The translations under genes and the position numbers were made by a program. 64,000 nt of DNA from Epichloe hybrida (Eukaryota; Ascomycota; Sordariomycetes; Hypocreales; Clavicipitaceae), in the NCBI GenBank assembly GCA_019022495.1, contig JAFEKR010000033.1:62001-126000 (forward strand), in the 5' to 3' direction. The notes below the pieces were generated by a model. The model saw only the letters and a program-made list of their open reading frames with translations. It had not been told where the DNA came from and did no database searches. This document shows, piece by piece, positions 25,572-39,250 of this stretch (positions are counted from its first letter, which is position 1; every line of letters begins with the position of its first letter).

Positions 25572-27471
25572 CAGAGTATTGTTTGTAGTGTAGTTAGTGT
25601 AGTTTTTAGGAAAAATTTGTATTTGTAGTGTAGTTTTTTTTTTCTTATAGTTAGTGTAGTGTAGTTTTTTTTTTATAGTGTAGTGTATTATAGTTTTTTT
25701 TTTTTTTTGTAGTTAGTGTAGTGTAGTTTTTTTTTACTTATATTGTAGTGTAGTTAGTATAGTTACTAACTACACTAACTACAAAAACTACAATGTAGTG
25801 TTAGTAAAAAAAAAGTGGGCCTTTTTATTATATAATGTTATTATAAGGATTAAAAGAAAGCTAGTTATATAGAAGCTTTTATTATTACCTATTTTACTTA
25901 ATTAGTTATAGAATTTATAATATTTACTTTTTTTTAAGAATTTTACTATAACTAGGGTTATTTATAATATTATACCTTTTTAATAATACTATTATACTTA
26001 TTACTTTATTTTACTAATATAACTTTAAGAAAAACCTTCTAATTATTTTATTTACTATTATTATTAATTATTTTGTATTTTTATTATTAATTTAATTAAA
26101 AAATACCCTAAACTAATATAATTAAATTAAATTAGAAATCTAAATAAATATATAAAAGTTAATAAAATATATACTTAGTACTTTAATATTATTATTAATA
26201 TAATAAGAACTTAAAAAAAGCTTAAACTATTTATTTACTATTTAAACTAATTAAATATTACTTTAAGCTTTATAATTCTAAAGCTTTAAGTTATATATAG
26301 TAACTTTATATATCTTATTATAATAATACATAAAGAAAGAATATAATAGACTAATATTTATAATTTATTAATAGATAACTAATAGTATTATTTTAATTAC
26401 CCTATATAGCTTAAATAAGCTATAAAAATAAGTTTAACTTGTTTTTAAAAATAATACTAGGACTTAGTTTTATATAATATATTATACTTATTATAAAAGC
26501 TTTAATAACTTTTATAACCTTAATTACTATTATTACTATAATTACTATTATTTTATATTTATTATTATTTTAAAAAAACATAAAAGAGAAAACATTTTTA
26601 TAATATTAATATTTTTAAAAACCTTAAAATACTAAGTTATTAAAAACTATAGCTTTTACTATAGTAATTTACTTATAATTACTAGTATTTATATTTAAGT
26701 TATTTATTTATTATTTATTTATTATTAAACTTTAACACTAATAATATTATAAGTAATCTTAGTAATCTTAGTAATCTTAGTAATCTTAGTAATCTTAGTA
26801 ATACTAGTAATATTAGTAATATTAGTATTATAAGCTATTATAAGCTATTATAAGCTATAATAAGATATAATAAGCTATTATAAGCTATAATAAGATATAA
26901 TAAGCTACTTATATTAAGTTTACTAGTAGTTTTTTTATAGTTTTTTTAAAATAAGTAATAATAATAATTTATAGAAATATAAAATAATTTATAGAAATAT
27001 AAAATAATTTATAGAAATAGTAAATAATATAATAAGAAGGTTTTTCTTTAAGTTATATTAGGGAAATAAAGTATTAAGTTAAATAGTATTATTAAAAAAG
27101 TATAATATTATATATAACCTTACTTAGTTATAATAAAATTATAAAAATAATATAATATTATAAATTCTATAACTAATTTAATAAAATAGGTAATAATAAA
27201 AGCTTTTATATAACTAGCTTTCTTTTAACCTTATAAATACTAATAACTAATAAAAAGTCTAATACTACATTTATAGTATTTGTAGTTAGTGTAGTTTAGG
27301 AAAAAAAATTTGTAGTGTAATGTATTATAGTTTTTTTTTTTATAGTTAGTGTAGTGTAGTTTTTTTTTCCTTATAGTTAGTGTAGTTTGTAGTGTAGTGT
27401 AGTTTATAGTGTAGTTACTACACTACACTACAAATACTATACTACACTACACGTTTTAGTGCAATACTCTG
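25572..27471. mobile_element. hAT-type non-autonomous element B, TSD ggtattag
   Basis: A 1,900-bp element with termini CAGAGTATTG / CAATACTCTG and a perfect 8-bp target-site duplication, ggtattag, at 25564-25571 and 27472-27479. The 8-bp duplication and CAGAG ends are hAT hallmarks. Subterminal TGTAGTGTAG arrays lie at about 25590-25800 and 27270-27460. It is inverted relative to element A and shares internal sequence with elements A and C. There is no transposase. It splits the copia relic between RT and RNase H. Confidence 0.92.
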
Positions 27472-28417
27472 GGTATTAGAGGTATTATAAGAGTTATAAG
27501 GCTATAAAAGTAATATTAGGTCTTAAAATAATTATTAGATATAGTAAGGTTTTAACTAGAGATTAATACCTCTTAAGATCTTATATACTAACCTTTCCTT
27601 TAAAGGGTTTTAATAGAATAGTAATAATTAGTACTATAGGCCTTTATTATAGAATCTTTATATTAAATTTAGTAGTAGCTTTATTTTAGTAAGACTTCTA
27701 ATTAAGCTATAATTTTTAATTAGTATAATCTCTAATAATTTTAATACCTAGGAACTATTATAGCTCTCTAAGGTCTTTAATATTATACTTAGTAAAGATT
27801 CTTACTTTAAATTTATTATATAAATATAATTTTCCCTTAGTAAATAAGGCTATAAGGTTATCTATATAGATGAAAATAATTAGACTATTCTTAATAAATA
27901 TATAAGGGTTCTTAAAGATTTATATAAAGCCTTTACTAACTAGCTAGATAATTAGCTTTTTTATCTATAGAAAAGGTACTTTTTATAGTCTATAAACTAC
28001 TCTAAGAAGCTTTAGGTAAGCTTATTTATTCATATAGCCTAGGGGTATCTTATAGTAAACCTCTTTATTAAGGTCTAAATTTAGGAATACTATAATGAAG
28101 TTATATTCGTATACTTCTAGGTTAAAGTAATATATAATAGCTATAAATAGCCTAAATATATTAGTAGCTAGTGTTATTACTTAACTTAATAGATAACTCT
28201 TTAATTAATAATTCCTAAGGATATAGAGATAAGCTTTATATTATAGAAGGTAGCCTTATTTATTTAATTTATAGGAAAACACCTAAGTAAAGCCTAGAAG
28301 CTTTATATATATAAGAACATTAGATCTAATTACCTTTATAGCTACCTTTTTATTGATAATCCTATTAAATTCCTTATCTTATGCTTTACAGAATTCTTTC
28401 TCTTTTAGATAACTAGT

Positions 28418-28888
28418 TTGTCTAGTGGAAAACAACACCCCAAAAGACACGACACTAGCCTTCGGTTATAAGTAGCAGTGACGTCTGCTCACGTTAGAAG
28501 AGTTAATTAACTTAATAGCAGTGATTATAATAATAGCTAAATCTATCTCTACAAATAGAGATAATTTAGATTAAATAGTCTATTAGATTAGAAGTGACTT
28601 TTTAGTTAAGTTAGGGAAATAATCTTATTAATTTATTTTATTAAGGTAAACACAATAGTAGCTATAGTAGCACTAGGTATTTAAGTCAAAAATCTAAAGT
28701 TAGGTGCATAAAGAACCTTAAAAGAATCTAGCTATAGGTAATCTCTTTATAGATTAAATAGTCCCCTTACCTAGATAACTAATATTGTCATCCCTTATTA
28801 TGTTATTTATCCTTGCGATCCCTTGTATCCCTTGTGCTTGTCATCGCAATTACGCGCGTTTATGAGCGCGCGTATCACGGCACACACT
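28418..28888. other. Island of little-mutated DNA, possible solo LTR or small element
   Basis: Within the copia relic, about 470 bp have normal CA, TG and CG dinucleotides at both ends and a more AT-rich middle. It separates integrase from RT of the relic, so it was probably inserted. The sequence actag occurs on both sides (28413-28417 and near 28886-28890), which could be a target duplication, but the implied ends are not TG/CA. The assignment is left open. Confidence 0.45.
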
Positions 28889-30426
28889 AGCTAGATTATT
28901 ATAATAAGCTAGAGAAGGAGGAAGCCTAGATATATAAGGCTTTTTTTTACTCTTAGGTCTTAGGGTAAAAGTAGCTATAAATACCTTAGGATTATTATAA
29001 TCTTATAGATTTATTAATATATTATAATCCTTCTTACTATTAGGTAAGTTAAGTAAATTATTAATACTTAATAGTATATAATTTATAGGACCTAGTAATT
29101 ATTTAAGTAAACTTAGAGGAGTTAGTAAATTTAATTCCTAACTTTCTTTTTCCTTTTCTTTATAATCTAGTTAATTATAACTAGTAGGAGTTTTAACTTA
29201 TTATTACTAATCCTATAGTTATTATAGCAATAAAGGGTACACTATCTATAAAAGCCCTATATTAGGGCTTTTATCCTTAACTAGCTCTTTAAGGTAGTGT
29301 TTTTTAACCTCTTTTATTATTAATAATAGGCCTCTTTCTTAAGCATAGAAGATAAATTTATTAAAGGTAATATAGCTTAATAAGAACTAGTAGCTTCTCT
29401 TTATTATTAGTTCCTAAATTAGGTATTATATAGAGAAAACATACCTAATAAGGTATTTAATATAAGCGCTCTAAGTAAGCTTTAGACTTACCTTATAAAG
29501 CTTACTTTATATTATTATAAATACTTTATAGCTAAACACTTATAGGTAGTTTATAAAGGCTTCTAGCTTCTCTAGTAAGTAACTCTATTAAAGCTTATTC
29601 TCCCTTAACTATTTAGCACTTATTAAGGTAATTACTAGTTAAGTAGCTTTTAAGGTATATAGTTTAAGATATATATAGCTACTTTAGTAGCTATAAGCTA
29701 AAGTTCTTCTAGGAAGCCTAACTATATTATAAGAGTTATTATAACCCTTATTATTACCCCTTAGACTATTTAGCATACTTATTTTAATATAGGTAAGCTA
29801 GGCTAGACTTCCTAATAATAATACCTTTATTCTTAATATTCTCTTCTTACTTTTTAGTTTAGAAAGTAGTTTTCTTATTAGTTATTATAACTATAATATA
29901 AATTCTATACACTCTTATATACTAAGCTTCTAACTAATTAAAGTAAAGCATAATATCTATTTTTAATAGTATTATAAAGATATAATATAACCCTATAGCT
30001 CTATAGGTAAAAAAAGCAATATATTAGTCTTTATTATACCCTAATAATTAAGTAAAGAGGTTAAAGAAGACTACCTATAGTAGTTCTAAAGGTAAGGAGT
30101 CTTTCTAAGAAACTTATAATATTTACCTCTATATCTTAGCTATTTAGTAAACCTTATATTTCCTATTACTTCTTATTTTTAATAGAATTTAAAGCTTCTT
30201 AAGCACTTAATTTATTATATCCTTACCTAAATACACTAATCTAGTGTGCTATAGGTTTATAGGCATTATTATAGTAGTCTTTAGGTCTTATAAATCTCCC
30301 ATAGTAATAAAAGCTTTTAATAGGCTTAATCCCTTTATATATAGCTATATACTAATAATCTAAGTTTAAAATATCTCCTAATTACTATTTACTAAGTTTA
30401 TTATACTTCTAGTAAGGTTATCTTAC

Positions 30427-30697
30427 TGTTAGGAGCGTAGAGGTTAAAGATAGGATGTTTATTAAAGCAAGTCTTTAGAGAACCTTTAGGCTATGCGAAT
30501 AATAAAGAGGCTAGCTAGCTATAAGATAGCTATATGCTTATAGAGTAAGGTATTTATTAAAGACTATATATATTATTAGTGCTAGGTTAGAGATTAAAAC
30601 CTTTATATACTTACCCTTAGCTAGTATTTATCTAGTAATAACTATAATAGTCTTAGCTATTACTTTATTTATAATCTTTTTAGTATAAGCTATAATA
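30427..30697 (+). repeat. 5' LTR of the chromovirus
   Basis: 271 bp. It aligns along its full length with the solo LTR at 44151-44419. The differences I inspected in the first 160 bp are C-to-T or G-to-A, so it shows the RIP damage directly. Confidence 0.9.
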
Positions 30698-33600
30698 AAT
30701 TAATCTCTCTAAACCTTTTTAAGGATATAAACTATTAGCTAGATTATTATATAGCTAATACTTTAAAGATCTATAAGAAACACACTAGTACCTTATAATA
30801 ATAAAGCTATAGATAATTAGGAAGTTAGAGAACCCTTATAATCTAGAACTATAGATAATAATAAGGTATAATAAACACTACTTAATCCTAATTTAAGTGG
30901 AGGTATAAATAATATAACTAAAGAAAAAAGGGTATTATAATAATACTATAAGGTTATATAAGCTAAGCTATATTACCTTTAGAGAAGATAAGAGGTCTTA
31001 TAAATAAAGGTATAAATTAGAGAGCTTAAGGCAAATCTAGGATTAGCTAGACCTTAAACTAGACCTATAATTACCCCTTAATCTAGATTTATAATTACCC
31101 CTTAAACATTAGCTATAATTTTACCTATAGTTTATAGTAACTTAGTAGTAATTATATAGTAAGGTAGTCTTATTAAAATATAGATAAAAATGCCTATATA
31201 TAAAGGGAAAATATATAAAAGCCTATAGAATTTCTTAGTAAACTTAGATATATTATTTAAATTAGATTACTATACCTTTAAGGATAATATAACTAAGGTA
31301 GCGTATATAAGTAATTACCTAGCTAGTAATAGTAAATACATTATATAGCTATAAATAAGTATATAAATTATTTATTAATTACCTAGGTAGATTTTCTAAA
31401 ATAGCTAAAAACTAAAATAATAGATATAGGTATAAGACACTTAGAAGTAATAAGGTTATTACTAAATCTTAGGTAAAAGAATAACTAATTATTTTAATTC
31501 TTTATATAAGCCTAGGATAAGGTAAAAGCTAAGTTACCTAAAGAAATCCCTATATATCTAAGAATTATTATCTTTTTAAATAGCTTAAATAATACTATAT
31601 AAAAGTAAATAATTAGTTAAGAGATTTTAATAACCTAAAGCTAACTATAAGGCTAGGGTAAGAAAGTAAAGGTTATAATAAGTTTAAGCTAAAATAATAA
31701 AAAAAGTTAAGACTCTAAAAAAAAGAGGTAATACTCTTATTTTATATTACCTATAAATAAGGTATAATAATAAAGTAAAGATTAAGAGAAAAGATTATCC
31801 TTAGTATACTATAAATATAAAAAGCCTAGGTATACTTTACTAGCTTATTAAGCACTAGATTATTTTACTTATAAAAGTACTAAGTATATAACTAAGAAGT
31901 ATAAAGAAAGTAATAATAAAGCTATATCTCCTAATATAATACTAGTTTAATTAGTATAAACCTAGGAATATAATCTTACTATAGAATACCTTATAAATAA
32001 TAGAATAAGAATATAAGTATCTTTATAATAAGATAACTAGTAGTTAGCTATATAAGCGCTATTTAATATAAGTATATAGTCTTTAATAATTTATTTAAAA
32101 TTATTATTAAAAAAGGATTAGGAAAATATAATCTAATTAGATAAAATACTAAAGAGTATAAGTAAAAAAGTGATTTTATATTAAGGAATTTTAAAAAAAT
32201 TAGTTAAGATAAAAGATAGTATAGGATTTATAAAGGTTTACTAAGTTAGTTACTTTATTACTAATATAAGTAAAGGGATAATTCTAGGTATAGACTAAAT
32301 TAAAGAGTATTTACCTATAATTATATATTAGAAGTATAAATACTAGAGATATTTAGTAATAATAAAATATCTTTCCTTTACTTATAGTAAGTAATAAGTA
32401 TATAAAGAGAAAAAAATAGTAGTAGTTACTTTATTATTAGGAGTAATAAAGATTAGGCTAAGTATTCTAGAAAATAAAAATTAAAAAGGAAAAGAAAAAC
32501 GCTAATTAAAGAACCTAGTAGTAATAGATATATAAATAAATAGTAAAGTAGCTATATAAATCCTAGAGTATACTTATTTATAGTAAAAAAGTAAAGGTAT
32601 TATAGTTATACTAATTCTAGAAAATATAAGTAGTAAAGAAGCTATATTAAATTAAGATAAAAGCACTAAGTGCCTTATACTAATAATCCTAGAAAAATAT
32701 AGAGAGTTTATAGATATTTTTTCTAAAGAGTTAGTAAGTAAGCTTCCTAAACTAGGAGGTTATACTTATACTATTAAATTAGAAAAAGGGAAAACATTAC
32801 CTTAAGGGCCTATATATAATTTAGCTAGAGGTCCTTAGAGAGTACCTTATAAGTATATAGCTTAAAGGGTATATTAGAAAATTAGTTAGCCTAGCTAAAG
32901 CCCTAATTTTATTTATTCTAAAGAAAGGAGGGAAATTAAGGCTTTATATAGATTATAAGGGCTTAAATAAGATTATAATTAAGAATAAGGCCCCTTTGCC
33001 CCTTATTACCGAAATTCTTAATTAATTAGTAGGCATAGTTATTTTTATAGTCCTAGATTTAAAAGATACATACCACTAACTACATATCCGCTTAGGCAAT
33101 AAGTGGAAAATAGCGTTCTATTATTAATATAGCCACTTTAAATATCTAGTAATACTATTTAGACTAGTTAACGCACTAGTGACTTTTTAGGAGTATATTA
33201 ATAATACTCTTAAAGGACTTATTAATAAGACTTATATTATTTATCTAGATAATATGCTAATATATAGCAGCAGGGTTAAGGATTATATAGAGCACATTAA
33301 ACAAGTTTTACGTAGGTTTAGAGAGGCAGGTCTCTTTATTAACCTTAAGAAGTGTTAATTTTTAGTTAAGGAAGTTAAATTTTTAGGCTTTAAGATATTA
33401 GAGAAAGGTATTATAATAGACCTAGTAAGAGTTAAAGTAATTATAACCTAGCTAATACTACATAGTGTTTTTAATATTTAGTTATTTCTTAGTTTTACTA
33501 GATTTTACTACTATTTTATTAAATAGTATAGTAAAGTTATTATTTTATTAATAGATTGCCTTAGAGGGAATTAACTAGTAATATTTAAACTAAAACCCTA

Positions 33601-36600
33601 TAAGCTAGTAGTGTTTAGAGAGCTTTAATAAAGATTTTAGGAAGCGCTAATTTTAGTGTATTTTAACTTACTTATGTATCTTAAAGTGAAGATAAATATA
33701 TCTAGATATGCAATTAAGGCTATACTTATAATATTAGTGCTAGGTTACTAGCACCTAGTTATATTTATATTAAGGAAAATAACTAATACTAAATTATAAT
33801 ATTTAATACCTAATAGTGAATTATTAGCTATCTAAGAGGCTTTTTATATATAGAGACACTATCTTGCTTATTTAGCTTATATAATTAAAGTTATTATAGA
33901 TTATTTAAACTATAAGTACCTTACTATAAAGCTTAAGCTTACTAGTAAGTAAGTAACTATACTTAATAAGCTTTATCCTTTTAATTTTAAGATTATATAT
34001 TATATAAGGAAATTAAATCCTACTAACTTACTTTTAAGAAAACTAGATTTTATAAGTAAGGTAAGAAAAGAGAAAGTAATAACTATATAACTTCTTACCT
34101 TTTTATTTAAATTTATAGATACTAAGAGATAAAAACACTATAGTAATATTATTAGTGCTATAGGCTTTATAAAAACATTACTTAGTGTAACTAATAGTTA
34201 GTTATAATAACACTATAATAATACTACTAATATCTAGGGTTTTAAAAAATTATAACTTAACTATTATCCTAAAGAACTTAATAATTTAGATAATCTTAGA
34301 AGAGTTATATTAGTAAGGTTATTTAATACTTTTTATACTTTTATAAATAAGTAATAAGCTAGCTATAGTAATATTATTAGTACCTAGTGTATATATTATT
34401 TATTACTTAATTATTTTAATTTTCCTATTAAACTAGCTATTTCTAATAGGGATAGACTAGTATAGGTTATTACTAGTAAGTAATAAGGGCGCCCCTTAAA
34501 AATATTACTTATTTATATCCTTATAAGACTAAAAGTATTTATTAAACTAATTACTTATAGAGATATTATAGCTAGAATCTAATTTATTTAAAGAACCTTT
34601 TCTAAGTTTAACTCTAACTTTCTAGAAAAGAGCTTAGAATTAAAACCCCTAATTTAAGTCTTATTATATAAAGCATAGTAAGGTAATAACTTTACTATAG
34701 CTTAATTAAAGTTACTTAAAAGTGGTAATATAACTATATTTTAAATATAGTTAATTAGACCCTTTAAGCTATTAATATTTAAGAATTATATTTTTATTCC
34801 TTTAGGTATAAGAAAAGAAATTTTATTACTAACTTATAATAACCTTATTACTAGGCACTAAGGAGTAAGTAAAACTCTTTATTAGATTATAAACTAATAT
34901 TATTAGCTAATAATAAAGAAAGATATAAAGGTATATATTAGTACTTATATAAATTATTAGACTTTAAAACTAAGGTATTATATTTACTAGTGGTTTTTAA
35001 ATAACTTTTTATTATTTTCTTATAATAAAGTAGCTACTTAGCACTACTTTTTACCCCTAGATAAATAGCTAAATAAAATATTTAAACTAGGTCTTAGAAT
35101 ATTATTTAAGGGCTTTTACTTATACTAAATAGACTAATTAAGTAAATAACCTATTAATAGTGTAATTTATGTATAATATAAGTAATTACTTAACGTATAG
35201 CTATATACTAGTAAAGGTATTATAAGGTTATAATCCTAGAGGTCTATAGTAAGTAATAGTAAATATTCCTTTAGTAAATAATTAAGCTAAAAGTAAAATT
35301 TTAGCACTAAAAGAGAAGTATACTATAATTAAGTAGCTTTTAAGTAACTTATAAACTTAGTATAAAAAATATTATAACTAGAAAAGAACTCTAATAAGGT
35401 TTAAAGTTAGTAACTATATTTTATTATTAATAAAAAATATTAACCTAAGATACCTTAGTAAGAAGCTAGCTATAAAGTATTTAAGCCCCTATAAGATTAA
35501 AAAGGTAATTAGAAGTTATAGATTAGTGTATTAATTAAAATTACTACCTAGGACTTAATTATATAATATATTTAATATTACTAGTCTTAAACCTTTTAAA
35601 GAGGACTTAATAAATATAAAAGATATATCCTTACTATAAGATACTATTAAAGATAATAAATAAGAGTTTAAAGTTAAGAGAATTATTTTATATTACTATA
35701 ATAGAAGGCATTATAAATATCTAGTTAAATAAAAGGGCTATAATACTTTAGAGAATTCTTAGGTATTAAAAAGGGATTTTATTACTAGAGAAATTATTAA
35801 TAACTATAAGTAATAGCTAAGTAATAAAGTTAATATAAGGTAGTTATATTTTATAACTTAATACACTAAAGATATTAGAAAATAAAGTTAATTTACTTAG
35901 ATAACTTAAATAATTTATTATATAGCTACTAAGCACTTATCCCTTTATAATAAAGTTAGTCCCTAAGACTACTAGTCCTTTATTATTAATAGTAGCTATA
36001 AGAACTATAAAGAAAGAGGCCTTAGGAGTATCTTTATTATTAAAATCCCTCTCTTTATATATATAGACCTAAAGTACACTAAAAAGCTTAATAAGACTAA
36101 TATATTTAGGTAAATTAATACTATTTAGTATAAACTAGTAGTAAGTTAGTTAAGTATTAGCTATATATATTAAGAAAGCTTACCTTTAGGATAGTCTAGG
36201 CTATAAAGTAAAGATAGTTTAAAATATTAATCTAGGTCTTTAAATTTATAGTATTACTTAGTAATACTATTATAGTATATTTATTATATTTTACCTTATA
36301 AGTAATATTAGTAAATATATAAGTATAGTAAATATAACTATACTTATTAGAATTTTTATAAACTAAAATAGTATTCTATAGCTTTTTCTTTACTTTTATA
36401 ATAAGCAAGTAGTAAATTAGTAATAATCTAGTGTCTAGGTAATGGGATTATACTTACTTTATTTTAATAGTAATAGCTACCTTTAGGAGTAGCTTTAATA
36501 AGCTTAAATAGCCTATTATAAAGCTATATAATTTAAGCTAAAGTCTAGTAATATATTAGTAATAAGTAAGTAAATTCTAGTTAAGAGAGATATACTATAA

Positions 36601-38283
36601 TATAGTTTTTATTATTTTAGAAGTAATAAGTAAGTAAAGAAGTTATACTTAAAGATATATTATATTTTACTAGAAAGGTCTTTTTATTAATAAGGTATCC
36701 TAAAATCTTATAAGTACTATTTTTAGGAGGATATTTTATATTATTACTTACTAATAATAGTATATATATAAAATCTTTTTTAAAGTTATTTTACTAGTAG
36801 TAAGTTAGTAATAAAGATACTATAAGAATATAATAAACTTATAATAAGATTTTAAAAGAAGTTTACTTTAGAGAAGACTTTATAGAAGACTTTATAGGAG
36901 ATTTTTTAGTTAATAGATTTTCTTAAGGTATTAATAAAGGCAGAGTTTAGGCATAAGACTTAGATATAGTAAACTAGCTATAAGTTAGCTATAATAGACT
37001 AGATAAGGAAGTTGTGCTAGTAAGAGTATAAACTTACAAGCTAGATAAGGGCAAAAAACTAAGATGAATGAGGTTAGCAACTACTAAGCAACAGCAGCGA
37101 GAGAGCTACTACTTAGCTAGTAAGGGTAACTTATGAGGTCAAGGGATGTTATAAAAGAAAGGAAGTGTGTGGAAGGGGGGAAAAATCAGTCTCTTTTATA
37201 TTAACCCTAGACTCCTTAAGTAATTTAACATACCGCTTATAGGTGATTTGTAAATGATTTGTAAATTATAATAGTAACTATTAGCACTACTAAACGCACA
37301 CATGCCTAATAGCTACAAACTTACAGTAACTATAACATAAGCCCTCTAGTTAGACTATTTAGAACTATAGTATTAAGTACCTTATTTATTTAAACTAATT
37401 ATAAAAATTAACATAGGTTATCTGTTTTTTTTCTAGCTATATAATAGGTAATAATATTTGTTTTGCTATAGTAAAGCTATATATAAGCTACTATTTAGAT
37501 ATTACTAACTATAATAGAAGAGGTTATTTTTAATTAGTAGCATTATTATTATTATTTCTTTTTGTTTACCTATGCGTTTAGATATAAGGTGCCTTATCTT
37601 ATTTTCCTTATAAAGCTTTAATATAGTAACTACGCCCTAAGTAAGTAGCTTATTTTATAATTAAGGTTAATTATATACAGAGCTTTGCACTACACTACAC
37701 TACATTATGTAGTATTTGTAGTGTAGTGTAGTATACTACACACTACACTACACTACACTACACTACACTACATACTACACTACAAGGAAATTTTTTCACT
37801 ACACTACACTACATGTAGTATTTTGTAGTATTTTGTAGTATTTATAGTAAATAGCTTATAATAGCTTATAATACTTTATAATATTATAAGTGTTAAAGTT
37901 TAATAAAAAGAAAATAGTAAATAAATAACTTAAATATAAATATAAGTAAGTATAAGGAAATTACTATAGTAAAAGCTATACTTTTTAATTACTTAGTATT
38001 TTAAGGTTTTTAAAAATATTAATAAAATAAAATACTTTTCTCTTTAATATTTTATATTTCTTTAAAATAATATAAGTTATATTAGTTCATAATAAAATAG
38101 AAATTTATAATATTATTAGTGTTTAAGTTTAATAAAAGTTAAATAGTAAATAAATAACTTAAATATATATATAAGTAAGTATAAGGAAATTACTATAGAA
38201 AAATCTATAGTTTTTAATACCTTAGTATTTTAAGGTTTTTAAAAATATTAATATTATAAAAATGTTTTCTCTTTTAAGTTTTT

Positions 38284-38462
38284 TTAAAATAATGATAAAA
38301 GTAATAATAGTAATAATAGTAATAATAGTAATAATAGTAATAATAGTAATAATAGTAATAATAATAAGAGTAATAAGAGTAATAAGAGTAATAAGAGTAA
38401 TAAGAGTAATAAGAGTAATAAGAGTAATAAGAGTAATAAGAGTAATAAGAGTAATAATATAG
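38284..38462. repeat. AGTAATAAT / AGTAATAAG simple-repeat array
   Basis: A run of 6-9 bp units inside hAT element C. A related array occurs in element A at about 18240-18410, and B carries a shorter one near 26530-26570 on the other strand. It is open in several frames only because the unit lacks stops; it is not coding. Confidence 0.9.
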
Positions 38463-38548
38463 AGAAATCATAGAGAATATAAATAATGTTAAAAAAAGTA
38501 TATTAGGGGAAAACTAGACTAAACTAGGAAAAAACCCCTATTATACTC

Positions 38549-39217
38549 TTATTCCATATCAGAACAAATATCTTCTAAAGATTCATTAGATGAATCTTCA
38601 GAGATTTCCTTAGAGGAATCTTTAGATTCCTCTGAATAAGAGCTATAGTAACTATAAAGCTCTAAATACTGCTTAATCATAATATTATCCTCCTTTTGCC
38701 AATTCTTTAAAAGAATTAATTCCTTAATTGTAGAATGTTTTAAGGAAGTTCTTCTTTTTGTGATAATATTACCCCCAGTATTAAAGGAACTTTCAATAGC
38801 ACCAGAAGTAGCAGGAATAGCTAGATATTTTCTAGCAATAATACTTAAAATAGGGAAAGACTTTAGGTTATCTTCCCACCATTTAAAGATATCCTCCTAT
38901 TATAATGTTAATAAATTAACATAATAATAATAGTAAGAAATTCTAACTTACCTTATCTTCTTTAGCTTCAAGCTTAGTAAAGGTAGAAATCTCGTTTTTT
39001 CTAGTTTTTTAAATAGATTTATCTCTCTCGTTTAGAAATAAACCTTTATAAAGCTTAGAGGCTGGCTTAGGCCTAGGATTATTAAAAGTCCTAGGCTGAC
39101 TAGGCCCTCCAATTTCCACTTGAAATCAGGTACTTTCTGACTCTGAATTTTCAAAGCCTAGGCTTTAATTAGCCTGATTCTCTTTAAAAGTAGGTAAGAT
39201 CCTAGTTAATCTATTAG

Positions 39218-39250
<33 letters not shown>

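Larger units (their letters stand above)
24945..30426 (-). mobile_element. Ty1/copia relic, 3' part (IN, RT, RNase H), base layer of the block
   Basis: On the minus strand the skeleton of a copia pol is readable through RIP stops. The integrase end lies at about 29000-30400. Reverse transcriptase lies at about 28400-27500, with the YVDD box seen as Y-I-D-N. RNase H lies at about 25480-25250 with a G-Y-S-N-x-S-F-x-N-N pattern. The matching gag part lies beyond the chromovirus, at 43417-44876. The relic is interrupted by element B and by the less mutated 28418-28888 segment. The order gag, IN, RT, RNase H identifies the superfamily. No LTR could be found, and nothing in it is functional. Confidence 0.75.

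Noticed and set aside
17391..27471. Elements A and B as the two arms of one giant inverted-repeat transposon
   Set aside because: B has its own perfect 8-bp duplication at both ends and each copy has both termini, so they are two separate elements in opposite orientation.
38262..38471. Open frames of Ile/Val or Tyr/Ser repeats
   Set aside because: They are translations of the AGTAATA simple repeat inside hAT element C, not genes.
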